DNA of 64,000 nucleotides from Couchioplanes caeruleus. GTDB lineage: Bacteria; Actinomycetota; Actinomycetes; Mycobacteriales; Micromonosporaceae. Of the stretch, positions 30,662 through 38,884 are shown piece after piece; the first letter of the stretch is position 1, and each line of letters opens with the position of its first letter. The stretch lies in assembly GCF_023499255.1 (NCBI RefSeq), contig NZ_CP092183.1:441501-505500 (forward strand), in the 5' to 3' direction. A program made the position numbers and the translations under genes. The notes beneath the pieces are model-generated. The model was not told the DNA's origin. It saw only the letters and a list, made by a program, of their open reading frames with translations, and made no database searches.

Positions 30662-31229
30662 GAATCCGTTCGGCGATGTGGAGATCAGCGACCCCCAGGC
30701 GATGCGTGCGCTCGCTCATCCCGTACGCCTCGCGATCCTGTCGTTCCTGCAGCGCAACGGGCCCGCGACCGCGACCGGGCTGTCGGCGCACGTCGGTGCG
30801 ACGCCGTCCGTGACGAGCTGGCACCTGCGGCACCTCGCCGGCTTCGGCCTGGTCACCGACGCCGACCCGGACGAGGTGCCGGGCGACCGCCGGCAACGCT
30901 GGTGGAAAGCCGTCGCACGCGGCTTCTCGGTCCGCATGGGCACCGATCCCGACTCCCAGGCCGCGGGCCGGGCCCTCGGCGAACAGCTGATGGTCACCGC
31001 CCAGGAACAGGTGGCCGCCTGGACCGCGCAGGTGGCGCCCACGCTGCCGCCGGAATGGGTGCTGCACGCGGGCGTCTCCAACACCACCGTGCCGCTCACC
31101 GTCGACGAGCTCGCCGATCTGGCCGCGAAGATCGACAAGCTGATCGCGCCGTACGTCCACCGCGCCGGGGCCGACGCGCCCGACGGAGCGCGCAAGGTCC
31201 GGATCCTCCGGCACTACCTGCCGTCGTGA
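30651..31229 (+). CDS. ArsR/winged-helix transcriptional regulator
   Basis: 192 residues. The HTH is AHPVRLAILSFLQRNGPATA, TGLSAHVGATPSVTSWHLRH (recognition helix) and LAGFGLVTDADPDE. No metal-binding CxC is present, so it is the ligand- or sensing-type rather than the arsenite type. The C-terminal 110 residues form a second helical domain (QAAGRALGEQLMVTAQEQVA). GTGA overlap with the MFS gene downstream makes a regulator-exporter operon. Confidence 0.88.
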   Translation: MSLTNPFGDVEISDPQAMRALAHPVRLAILSFLQRNGPATATGLSAHVGATPSVTSWHLRHLAGFGLVTDADPDEVPGDRRQRWWKAVARGFSVRMGTDPDSQAAGRALGEQLMVTAQEQVAAWTAQVAPTLPPEWVLHAGVSNTTVPLTVDELADLAAKIDKLIAPYVHRAGADAPDGARKVRILRHYLPS

Positions 31230-32434
31230 CCCGCTTCGGCAAGCTGTGGGCGGGGCAGACGATCTCCCAGTTCGGCGACCGGATCACCGAGCTGGCGCTG
31301 CCCGTCATCGCGGTGGTCACCCTCAGCGCCGGCCCGACGCAGGTGGGACTGCTCACCGCGGCCATCTGGACGCCGAACCTGTTCGCGGTCCTCGTCGGCC
31401 CCTGGGTGGACCGCCGGCCCGACCGCCGGCGCCTGCTGATAGCCGCGGACCTGCTGCGGGCGGCCGCGCTGATGAGCCTCCCGGTCGCCCACTGGCTCGG
31501 CGCCGTCACGCTCACCCAGCTCTTCGCGGTGGCCCTGCTCGCCGGCGCCGGCCAGGTGCTCTTCTCGTCGGCGTACCCGTCGTTCTTCGTGGCCCTGGTC
31601 CACCGCGACCGGTACGTCGATGCCAACAGCAAGCTCAGCATCAGCCGCTCGGCGTCGTTCGTCGCCGGACCGGCCCTCGGCGGCCTCCTCATCCAGGCCC
31701 TGACCGCCCCGGTCGCCCTGCTCGCCGACGCCCTGTCGTTCCTGGCCTCGGCCCTGCTGATCACCCGGATCAAGGTCGGCCCGGCGCCGGTCGCGGCCTC
31801 GTCGTCGGCGCTGTCCGGCTTGCGGTACGTGCTGCGGCACGAATACCTGCGCGCCGGGCTGGGTTGCGTGACGACGGTCAACTTCTTCGGGTTCGTGGCG
31901 CAGGCGCTGCTGGTGCTGTTCGCCACCCGTACGCTCGGCCTCCCGGTCTCCCTGCTCGGCCTCGCACTCGGCGTCGGCGCGTTCGGCGGGCTCGCCGGGG
32001 CGGCGCTGGCGCCCCGGCTGTCCCGGCGGTTCGGCGTCGGCCGGACGATGGTGCTCGGCGCCGTCCTGTTCCCGGCGCCGACCGCCGCGATCGCGCTGGC
32101 CGCCGGCCCGCCATGGCCGGCCGCGACCGTTCTCGCGGCGGCCGAGGCGGTGGCGGGCTTCGGCGTGATGCTGATGGACATCAACCTGAACTCGGTGAAT
32201 GCCGTGGCCATGGCGGACGAGATGCGCAGCCGGGTCGCCGGCGTCTACGGCACGATCAACTACGGCGCGCGGCCGGTGGGGGCGGTGGTCGGCGGGTTGC
32301 TCGGTGACCTGCTCGGGCTGCGGCCCACGCTGCTGCTCGCGGCCGTGGGCGGAGTGCTCGGTTCGCTCTGGTTGATCCGGTCACCGATGCCCCGGGTGCG
32401 GACGATGGAGGACGTCACCCCCGTTCCGGTGTGA
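31226..32434 (+). CDS. MFS transporter (exporter-like)
   Basis: 402 residues, 12 TM helices of the DHA3/MefA-like kind. N-terminal LWAGQTISQFGDRITELALP and the loop GPWVDRRPDRRRLLIAADLL (motif A-like) are typical, and the second half repeats it with LSRRFGVGRTMVLGAV. Likely a proton-driven drug or metabolite exporter controlled by the coupled ArsR-type regulator. The GTG overlaps the regulator's TGA. Its last 20 nt overlap the convergent membrane-protein gene. Confidence 0.88.
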   Translation: MTRFGKLWAGQTISQFGDRITELALPVIAVVTLSAGPTQVGLLTAAIWTPNLFAVLVGPWVDRRPDRRRLLIAADLLRAAALMSLPVAHWLGAVTLTQLFAVALLAGAGQVLFSSAYPSFFVALVHRDRYVDANSKLSISRSASFVAGPALGGLLIQALTAPVALLADALSFLASALLITRIKVGPAPVAASSSALSGLRYVLRHEYLRAGLGCVTTVNFFGFVAQALLVLFATRTLGLPVSLLGLALGVGAFGGLAGAALAPRLSRRFGVGRTMVLGAVLFPAPTAAIALAAGPPWPAATVLAAAEAVAGFGVMLMDINLNSVNAVAMADEMRSRVAGVYGTINYGARPVGAVVGGLLGDLLGLRPTLLLAAVGGVLGSLWLIRSPMPRVRTMEDVTPVPV

Positions 32435-33158
32435 CCTGCAGGCTCTGCCGGAGGCGGCGGTACTCCACGTCGGTGCCGATGGCGGCCCGGAAGGCGGGCT
32501 GCGTGACGTAGTGGTGAATCGCCCGCGACAGGAACCACAGGTCGACACCGGTCACGGTCATCTGCTCCCGGCCGCGCGGAAGCCCCCGGCGGCGCACCAG
32601 CTCGGGATTGCGGTAGGCGAACGCCACCTGGCCGGGCTTGCCGGTCGGACACGCGGGCCGATCCAGGGCGAACGCTTCCCAAGGAACGAACAGCGACCCG
32701 GCCACGGAACGATCCAGCATTCCGTCGTGCCGCAGCTCGAGACCCGGGCTGATCCACAGGGTCCGTACGAGCAGAAGGAGCGCGACCCCGTAGCAGACCA
32801 GGGAGGCCAGGTCGAGCTGCCACAGATCCTCGCGATCCGCGAGGTCGCGCAGGCCCGAACCGATGTTCGAACTCGCGATCGGCACCCACGCGCCCAGCAG
32901 GAAGACGGTGCCGGGGCCGGCCGGTGTCACGAACGCGCGCAGGTCAGGCGCGACTTCGAGGGTCCTGGGCCGCCGGTTGAACGCCGCGATCGCCAGAGCA
33001 CCGCCGAGCAGCGCGACGCCGATCTCCCACGGGAAGAGCGTCCGGATCACGTCCGCACGCCGGGCGTTGAGCACGACCAGGACGACCGCAACGGCCAGCT
33101 CGACGGCCACGATGAGACGCCGGTGGCGGGCAGTGGCGTCCATCAATCGGCTGAGCAT
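32415..33158 (-). CDS. Hypothetical membrane protein
   Basis: 247 residues. Four hydrophobic segments (LIVAVELAVAVVLVVLNA, EIGVALLGGALAIAAF, GTVFLLGAWVPIASSNIG, LASLVCYGVALLLLVRTLWI), then a soluble C-terminal part beginning SPGLELRHDGMLDRSVAGSLFVPWEAF and ending VEYRRLRQSLQVTPERG. The later part looks like a PH-like membrane-associated fold (FVPWEAF pattern). No function assigned. ATG at 33158 follows a TTG two codons up; the TM helix starts shortly after. Confidence 0.7.
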   Translation of the reverse strand: MLSRLMDATARHRRLIVAVELAVAVVLVVLNARRADVIRTLFPWEIGVALLGGALAIAAFNRRPRTLEVAPDLRAFVTPAGPGTVFLLGAWVPIASSNIGSGLRDLADREDLWQLDLASLVCYGVALLLLVRTLWISPGLELRHDGMLDRSVAGSLFVPWEAFALDRPACPTGKPGQVAFAYRNPELVRRRGLPRGREQMTVTGVDLWFLSRAIHHYVTQPAFRAAIGTDVEYRRLRQSLQVTPERG

Positions 33159-33198
33159 GATCAAAAGGTACGCGGTTCGCGCCAGCGCCGCCGTCCCC

Positions 33199-33309
33199 TC
33201 AGCGCCGCCGATTCTTCACCATCAGCGTCACCAGGGCGGCGGCGATCGAACCGACGACGATGAGGCAGACCAACAGCAGGAAGATGTGCCACGGCTTGAT
33301 AGCTCCCAT
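33199..33309 (-). CDS. 36-residue TatA-like membrane microprotein (chromosomal paralogue)
   Basis: MGAIKPWHIFLLLVCLIVVG and onward: one TM helix, then a basic tail KNRRR. It has the same length and the same IKPWHI motif as the island microprotein at 24579-24689. MGxIxPWHI-like openings are typical of actinobacterial TatA, yet the FG hinge and amphipathic helix are lacking. It lies between an unrelated membrane-protein gene and a terminator; no ribosome site is strong, but CACCGTAG upstream leaves room for a leaderless start. Confidence 0.65.
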   Translation of the reverse strand: MGAIKPWHIFLLLVCLIVVGSIAAALVTLMVKNRRR

Positions 33310-33340
33310 GATCGGACACCGTAGCGTGGCCGGACATGGG

Positions 33341-33368
33341 AAAGGCCGGACCCGCGGGTCCGGCCTTT
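33341..33368. terminator. Perfect bidirectional terminator palindrome
   Basis: AAAGGCCGGACCC pairs with GGGTCCGGCCTTT around GC, 13 bp, with A/T runs on both ends. It serves the minus-strand tRNA-Ser(GGA). Confidence 0.85.
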
Positions 33369-33388
33369 CAACGTCTGCCTGGTGAGGC

Positions 33389-33476
33389 TGGCGGAGGATA
33401 CGAGATTCGAACTCGTGAGGGTGTGAACCCAACACGCTTTCCAAGCGTGCGCCCTAGGCCTCTAGGCGAATCCTCC
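33389..33476 (-). tRNA. tRNA-Ser(GGA), with encoded CCA
   Basis: Minus strand: acceptor GGAGGAT pairs with ATCCTCC, discriminator G, then CCA. The anticodon stem CACGC/GCGTG encloses TTGGAAA, anticodon GGA. A long variable arm and the T arm ACGAGTTCGAATCTCGT complete a class II tRNA. No duplicated 3' fragment follows it, in contrast to tRNA-Ser(CGA). Confidence 0.94.
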
Positions 33477-33562
33477 GTCCGACAGGATACAGACCCCGTC
33501 GTCCTGGTTTCCCCGGGACCACCCCGTGTCCGCCCCGAGCCGCCGGGTACCCTGTTCAGCAG

Positions 33563-33646
33563 CCCCTCGTGCGGCGCGTACCCCGTGAACCTCCCCAGGG
33601 CCGGAAGGCAGCAAGGATAAGCGGGCTCTGGCGGGTGCACGAGGGG
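33563..33646 (+). ncRNA. ffs: Small signal recognition particle RNA (4.5S type)
   Basis: Terminal stem CCCCTCGTGC pairs with GCACGAGGGG. The apical part has the conserved SRP symmetric-loop and tetraloop region: GTGAACCTCCCCAGGGCCGG and AAGGCAGCAAGG. TACCCT ends 8 nt before the stem and is a fitting -10 element. It sits directly before dnaX, the usual place in many actinobacteria. Confidence 0.9.
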
Positions 33647-33725
33647 TCCTTCACTTCTGGGGCACGGCGTTTGTTCTTGTCACACCCTCGACGGAGAATG
33701 GCGCGGTCGTCCAGAGGAGGCAGGA

Positions 33726-36719
33726 GTGGCACTGGCCCTCTACCGCAAGTACCGGCCGCGTACGTTCGCCGAGGTCATCGGGCAGGAGCACGTCACCGAG
33801 CCGCTGTCGCAGGCGTTGCGCAGCGGGCGGTTGCACCATGCGTACCTGTTCTCCGGCCCGCGCGGGTGTGGCAAGACCTCCAGCGCGCGGATCCTCGCCC
33901 GGTCGCTGAACTGCGAGCAGGGGCCGACGCCCGAGCCGTGCGGCACGTGCGCCTCCTGCCGGTCGCTGGCCAACGACGGCGCCGGGTCGATCGACGTCAT
34001 CGAGATCGACGCGGCCAGCCACGGCGGCGTCGACGACGCGCGTGACCTGCGGGAGAAGGCGTTCTTCGCGCCCGCGAGCAGCCGCTACAAGATCTACGTC
34101 ATCGACGAGGCGCACATGGTCTCGTCGGCCGGCTTCAACGCGCTCCTCAAGCTCGTCGAGGAGCCCCCGGAGTACGTGAAGTTCATCTTCGCCACGACCG
34201 AGCCGGAGAAGGTGCTCGGCACGATCCGGTCGCGGACCCATCACTACCCGTTCCGGCTGATCCCGCCGGCGACGCTCCGGCCGTACCTGCAGCAGTTGAC
34301 CGAGGCCGAGGGCGTCCACGTCGACCCGGCGGTGTTCCCGCTGGTCGTGCGCGCGGGCGGGGGAAGCGCCCGGGACTCGCTGTCCGTGCTCGACCAGCTC
34401 ATCGCCGGCGCCGGGCCCGAGGGCGTCAGCTACCCGCGGGCGGTCGCGCTGCTCGGTGTCACCGACGTCACGCTCATCGACGAGATGTGCGACGCGCTGG
34501 CCGCCGGGGACGGCGCCGCGGCGTACCAGACGATCGACCGGGTGGCCGAGGCCGGCCACGACGCTCGCCGCTTCGCCTCCGACCTGCTCGAACGCTTCCG
34601 CGACCTGATCATCCTGCAGCAGGTGCCCGACGCGGTCACCAAGGGCCTCATCGACGGCCCCGCGGACCAGCTCGACCAGATGGCCGCCCAGGCCACCCGG
34701 CTCGGCCCCGCGACCCTGTCCCGCTGCGCGGACATCGTGCACAACGGCCTGGTCGAGATGCGCGGCACGACCGCCCCGCGGCTGCTGCTCGAGCTGATCA
34801 CGGCCCGCATGCTGCTGCCCGGCGCGGACGACTCCAGCGGCGCCCTGCTCCAGCGTCTGGAGCGCATGGAGCGGCGGCTCACGCTGACGACAGACGCCGA
34901 TCCCGTACGCCACGAGCACCCGTCCCCGCAGCCCACGACGCCGATCGCGGCTGATGCGGCAGCTACCGAGGCGGGAGCCGGGGGTGCGGTGCCGGCCGGG
35001 TCCAGCGGTGGGTTGTCCGCGGCGCGTGCGGCGGCCGCGGCGGCTGCGCGGCGTACGGGTTCTCCCGCGGCCGCTCCGGGGTCCGCTGCTCCGGCGGCTG
35101 CTCCGGCGTCGGCCGCCGTTTCGCCCGCTGATGATGTGCCTGCTTCCGCCGGTGTCGTCTCCGCCGAGGCCGACGCGGTTTCCGACTCCGCCTCGACGCC
35201 TGGTCCGGTTGAGATGCCGGCCGCTGACCCATCTCCGACGCACGACGCCGCCGGTCCGGGCGCACCTACCGATCCGGTGGAGCCGTCTGCTGGTCCGGCG
35301 GAGTCCGAGCCGGTCGCGCCGACGTCCCCCGCTCCGGCGCGCGCACCCGAACCGCGGCGGGCCGAGCCGGCCGGGATCATGCCGGACGCCCCCGACGAGC
35401 TGGGCAGCGCCGCCGACGCCGCGGTGCCCGGCCAGCTCTCCGCCGCCGCCATCCGCGAGGTGTGGCACGAGATCATCGGCACGGTCGGCCGGAAGAGCAA
35501 GAAGATCGCCGCGCTCGCGCAGGGCGCCACGGTCCGCGACCTCGACGGCCAGACCGTCGTCCTGACGTTCCGCTTCCCCGCGCACGCCCGCATGGTCGCC
35601 GCGGAACCGCAGCTCATCGCCGACGCCCTGTACGAGGCGCTCGGCGGCCGCTGGCAGATCCGCTGCGACGTCGCGGGCGAGAGCGGGCCCTCGCAGGGGA
35701 CCAGCCGTGGACCGCAGGGCGGCTCAGCTGTGCCGCCCGGGCGCGGAGCCACCCGCGCCGATGCTCCTCAGCAGGTTGCGCCGGCTCAGGCGCGTACGGC
35801 GTCGACGCGTGAAGCGGTCACCACGCCGCAGGCCGCCGCCGAGGACGACGACGACGGCGGCTGGCCGGAACCGGCCCGGCCCGGCGGATCGGCCGCCGCT
35901 GTCCCGTCGGCTGCCTCCCCGGCCGTCGCGGATGACGGCGAGGACGACGAGTGGCCCGAGCCGGTCCGGCCGGGCGGCAGCGCGCCGGTCGTGAGCCGAG
36001 GGGCCGACCCCGGGGACGCCCCGAGCCCGGCCGTCCGCAGCGGTCCGGCGGCCGTCAATGGATCGACCGAGGCCGGTACGGCGCCGGACGCCGCTGTGGC
36101 AGCGTCCTCGAGCGGTGGCCCCGCGCCGGTTGCCGCTGGTTCCCCGACCGTGCCCGCTTCCGATGGCGACGCGTCGACGTCGGCCGCCAGGTCTGGAGCC
36201 GGTCCGGTCGGCGGGTCCGGGCCCGGTTCAACGGTCGGCTCCGGCACCGCGGCGGCAGCGGCCAGCCCTGTTGCCGCGGCCCAGCAGGCGGCGGCCGCAC
36301 CCGCCGCAGCCGCCGTTTCCCCGCCGGCTCCCGCGAAAGGTCGCCTGGGTGGCGGTCCCGCGCCGAGCAGCGGCTTGGCCGCGGCCCGAGCCGCTGCGGC
36401 CCGCGGAGCCGGGGCCGTGGCTGCCGTACGCACCGCGCCGGGCAGCCCCGCTGCGCCCGCCGGTGGCCCCTCCGCGAAACCCGGCACCGGCCCGGCGGAC
36501 TCCTGGTCGGACGGTTCGCCGACCGAGGAAGCCCCGTACGACCCCGAGTACGACGGCCCGCCGCGCGCCGCCGACGGGGCCGCGTTGGAAGGGTTCGATC
36601 CGGGGGACGAGCCGCTCGACGACGTGATCGACGAACGAACCGCGCGCCAGAGCAGCGAGCAGCAGGCCGTGCAGTTGCTGCGGGAAGCCTTCGGGGCGGA
36701 GAAGATCAGCGAGTCCTGA
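33726..36719 (+). CDS. dnaX: DNA polymerase III subunits gamma and tau
   Basis: 997 residues, long for the family. The clamp-loader ATPase has Walker A GPRGCGKTS (44-52), a zinc site with Cys 63, 72, 75 and 78, and VIDEAH (125-130). Domain III (GGGSARDSLSVLDQLIAG region) is intact. From about residue 390 on there are long A/P/G/S-rich low-complexity stretches separating a folded tau-like segment (AIREVWHEIIGTVGRKSKKI, about 570-660) and a short conserved end VQLLREAFGAEKISES. The GTG start is preceded by GAGGAGG. No programmed frameshift slippery site was identified. The last codons and the stop lie inside a 46-bp tandem repeat. Confidence 0.93.
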   Translation: MALALYRKYRPRTFAEVIGQEHVTEPLSQALRSGRLHHAYLFSGPRGCGKTSSARILARSLNCEQGPTPEPCGTCASCRSLANDGAGSIDVIEIDAASHGGVDDARDLREKAFFAPASSRYKIYVIDEAHMVSSAGFNALLKLVEEPPEYVKFIFATTEPEKVLGTIRSRTHHYPFRLIPPATLRPYLQQLTEAEGVHVDPAVFPLVVRAGGGSARDSLSVLDQLIAGAGPEGVSYPRAVALLGVTDVTLIDEMCDALAAGDGAAAYQTIDRVAEAGHDARRFASDLLERFRDLIILQQVPDAVTKGLIDGPADQLDQMAAQATRLGPATLSRCADIVHNGLVEMRGTTAPRLLLELITARMLLPGADDSSGALLQRLERMERRLTLTTDADPVRHEHPSPQPTTPIAADAAATEAGAGGAVPAGSSGGLSAARAAAAAAARRTGSPAAAPGSAAPAAAPASAAVSPADDVPASAGVVSAEADAVSDSASTPGPVEMPAADPSPTHDAAGPGAPTDPVEPSAGPAESEPVAPTSPAPARAPEPRRAEPAGIMPDAPDELGSAADAAVPGQLSAAAIREVWHEIIGTVGRKSKKIAALAQGATVRDLDGQTVVLTFRFPAHARMVAAEPQLIADALYEALGGRWQIRCDVAGESGPSQGTSRGPQGGSAVPPGRGATRADAPQQVAPAQARTASTREAVTTPQAAAEDDDDGGWPEPARPGGSAAAVPSAASPAVADDGEDDEWPEPVRPGGSAPVVSRGADPGDAPSPAVRSGPAAVNGSTEAGTAPDAAVAASSSGGPAPVAAGSPTVPASDGDASTSAARSGAGPVGGSGPGSTVGSGTAAAAASPVAAAQQAAAAPAAAAVSPPAPAKGRLGGGPAPSSGLAAARAAAARGAGAVAAVRTAPGSPAAPAGGPSAKPGTGPADSWSDGSPTEEAPYDPEYDGPPRAADGAALEGFDPGDEPLDDVIDERTARQSSEQQAVQLLREAFGAEKISES

Positions 36720-37025
36720 CCCGGATCCCGGCCGCACGGGCCGGGCGGGGATCAGCGAGTCCTGACCCGGTTCCCGGCCGCACGGGCCGGGCGGGGATCA
36801 GCGAGTCCTGACCCGGTTCCCGGCCGCACGGGCCGGGCGGGGATCAGCGAGTCCTGACCCGGTTCCCGGCCGCACGGGCCGGGCGGGGATCAGCGAGTCC
36901 TGACCCGGTTCCCGGCCGCACGGGCCGGGCGGGGATCAGCGAGTCCTGACCCGGTTCCCGGCCGCACGGGCCGGGCGGGGATCAGCGAGTCCTGACCCGG
37001 TTCCCGGCCGTGTCGGCCGGGCACG
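36704..37025. repeat. 46-bp tandem repeat spanning the end of dnaX, seven copies
   Basis: Unit GATCAGCGAGTCCTGACCCG plus 26 more bases starts at 36704, 36750, 36796, 36842, 36888, 36934 and 36980. Copies 2-6 look identical; copy 1 has GGATCC where others have GGTTCC, and copy 7 diverges after CCCGGCC. Every copy repeats the dnaX terminal codons and stop, and each can fold CCCGGCC with GGCCGGG. Copies abut without spacers, so this is not a CRISPR array. 46 is not a multiple of 3, so it does not extend the protein. Confidence 0.95.
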
Positions 37026-37066
37026 GGACAATGGATCCGACCACCCCCTGACAGAGGAGTTATGCG

Positions 37067-37399
37067 ATGCGCCCCGGTGGACAGCCGAACATGCAGCAGA
37101 TCATGAAGCAGGCGCAGAAGATGCAGCAGCAGATGGCGCAGGCGCAGGCCGAGCTGGCCGAGGCGGAGCTCACCGGTACCGCCGGTGGTGGCCTCGTCAC
37201 CGTCGTTGTGACCGGGCTGGGCGAGTTCAAGTCCGTGAAGATCGACCCCAAGGCGGTCGACGCCGACGACGTCGAGACGCTCGAGGACCTGGTGCTCGCC
37301 GCCATCCACAACGCCGCCGAGGCGCAGCGCGAGCTCACCGAGCAGAAGATGGGCCCGGCCACCGGCGGTCTCGGTGGCCTGACCCTGCCGGGGTTCTGA
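37067..37399 (+). CDS. YbaB/EbfC family nucleoid-associated protein
   Basis: 110 residues. An N-terminal glutamine/methionine-rich helix ([20 protein letters not shown]) leads into the YbaB beta sheet ([20 protein letters not shown]) and a C-terminal helix, with a G/L-rich tail. Homodimers bind DNA as pincers. The order dnaX-ybaB-recR is strongly conserved in bacteria. GAGGAG lies 7-8 nt before this ATG; a second ATG 5 nt upstream is in another frame. Confidence 0.93.
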   Translation: MRPGGQPNMQQIMKQAQKMQQQMAQAQAELAEAELTGTAGGGLVTVVVTGLGEFKSVKIDPKAVDADDVETLEDLVLAAIHNAAEAQRELTEQKMGPATGGLGGLTLPGF

Positions 37400-37403
37400 G
37401 CCC

Positions 37404-37997
37404 GTGTACGAAGGCGCCATCCAGGACCTGATCGACGAGCTGGGACGGTTGCCGGGCGTCGGCCCGAAGAGCGCCCAGCGGATCGCGTTCCACATCCTCT
37501 CCGCCGACCCCGCCGACGTGAACCGGCTGGCCACTTCCCTGCGCAAGGTGAAGGAGCTGGTCCGGTTCTGCACGACCTGCTTCAACGTCGCCGAGTCGGA
37601 GCAGTGCCGGGTCTGCCGCGACCCGCGCCGCACCAACGAGGTGCTCTGCGTGGTGGAGGAACCCAAGGACGTCGTGGCGATCGAGCGGACCGGCGAGTTC
37701 CGCGGCCGCTACCACGTCCTGGGTGGCGCCATCAACCCGCTCGAGGGCATCGGGCCGGACAACCTGCGCATCCGCGAGCTGCTGCTGCGCCTCGGCACGG
37801 GTGAGGTGAAGGAGCTGATCCTCGCCACCGACCCGAACACCGAGGGCGAGGCGACGGCGACGTACCTCGCACTGATGATCAAGCCGATGGGCATCGCGGT
37901 CACCCGGCTGGCAAGCGGGCTCCCGGTCGGCGGCGACCTCGAGTACGCGGACGAGATCACGCTGGGCCGCGCCTTCGAAGGCCGCCGCGCCGTCTGA
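37404..37997 (+). CDS. recR: Recombination mediator protein RecR
   Basis: 197 residues. It helps RecO and RecF load RecA on gapped DNA. The N-terminal helix-hairpin-helix [19 protein letters not shown], the C4 zinc finger [16 protein letters not shown] and the Toprim domain ([20 protein letters not shown]) are complete, and a Walker-B-like C-terminal segment is present. The GTG start is 4 nt after the ybaB stop, so the two are translated together. Length is normal. Confidence 0.95.
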   Translation: MYEGAIQDLIDELGRLPGVGPKSAQRIAFHILSADPADVNRLATSLRKVKELVRFCTTCFNVAESEQCRVCRDPRRTNEVLCVVEEPKDVVAIERTGEFRGRYHVLGGAINPLEGIGPDNLRIRELLLRLGTGEVKELILATDPNTEGEATATYLALMIKPMGIAVTRLASGLPVGGDLEYADEITLGRAFEGRRAV

Positions 37998-38040
37998 CAC
38001 GGTCCGCAGGCTGCATCGAGCGCCTTCAGGGCGCGTTGGC

Positions 38041-38152
38041 GCCCCGCGCGCACGACGCCCCGCGCGCACGACGCCCCGCGCGCACGACGCCCCGCGCGCA
38101 CGACGCCCCGCGCGCACGACGCCCCGCGCGCACGACGCCCCGCGCGCACGAC
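38041..38152. repeat. 16-bp tandem repeat behind recR, seven exact copies
   Basis: Unit GCCCCGCGCGCACGAC starts at 38041 and recurs every 16 bp to 38152 without variation. The unit contains the self-complementary core CGCGCG. It starts about 44 nt past the recR stop. No spacers, so not CRISPR. Confidence 0.95.
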
Positions 38153-38884
38153 GCGGCGGCCGCCGGCGATGCCGCTGAGCTAAGCCGGCGGCGGCATTCG
38201 AAAGCTCACTCCGCCCACGAAAGTCCGCTGCAGCCCGGCAAGGCCGGGACCCGCCGCGCCCACCGTGCGCGCCCGCCGCGCCCCCATCCCCCGGCGTGCC
38301 CGCCATGCCCCACCCGCCGCGCCGCGCCGCGCCGCGACCCGCCGTGCCGCGCCGCGACCCGCCGTGCCGCGCCCGCCGCGCCGACCGCCGCCCGCCGCGC
38401 CGCGCCGCGCCCGCCCGTCGCGCCGGGCCCGCCGTGCCCACGAACGGACCGCACCGGCCTCACCGGTCCGGCCGACCCGGTCCGGCCGGGTCCGCCCGCT
38501 CGGGCGCTGCGCCGGAGCCGTTTGGTGGGTTCTTCCGGCAAAGTGCCCGGCCTGCCCGTTCGGTCGGTTACGGTGCGGGCGTACGGATGTGGTGCCGGTA
38601 ACAGATCACGCTGTCATCACGGCGCGGCCTGAACTTGGTTACGAGGGCCGGTGGGTCTTGACCCGCGCCGCCGAGTACGTGAGCGTTCCTCTCGTGCGAC
38701 GGCGCAACCCGTTCGCACGTTCGGCATGCCGGCCCGGCGTCACCATCGCGGGGGCCGGCTGTAGTCCACGTACGCGACAACCGATCGGTTGCCCGCGTTG
38801 CGGGGCCGGACCGATCCGGAGCGCAGCTGACCCGGCTCGGCCGAGGCGTCGTGGCGCGGTCGCCGGGAGAGGACCGGGCGCTTC
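38153..38884. other. Very GC-rich intergenic region between recR and the ABC operon, no gene seen
   Basis: About 730 bp. From 38300 to 38440 it is low-complexity C/G with repeated CCGCCGTGCCGCGCC-like pieces. Frames on both strands are open only because of composition (nearly all R, P, A and G). The ABC operon promoter probably lies in 38560-38870, where composition is more mixed. Confidence 0.65.

Noticed and set aside
33651-35585. Minus-strand frame opposite dnaX
   Set aside because: Composition mirrors dnaX codon use; no motif.
36704-37025. CRISPR array at the end of dnaX
   Set aside because: Units of 46 bp directly abut without spacers, include a stop codon of dnaX and have no cas genes nearby.
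38041-38152. CRISPR or phase-variable coding repeat behind recR
   Set aside because: The units abut without spacers, and no gene spans the repeat.
38260-38640. R/P-rich frames in the GC-rich tract before the ABC operon
   Set aside because: Low-complexity composition explains the open frames; no start or ribosome signal.
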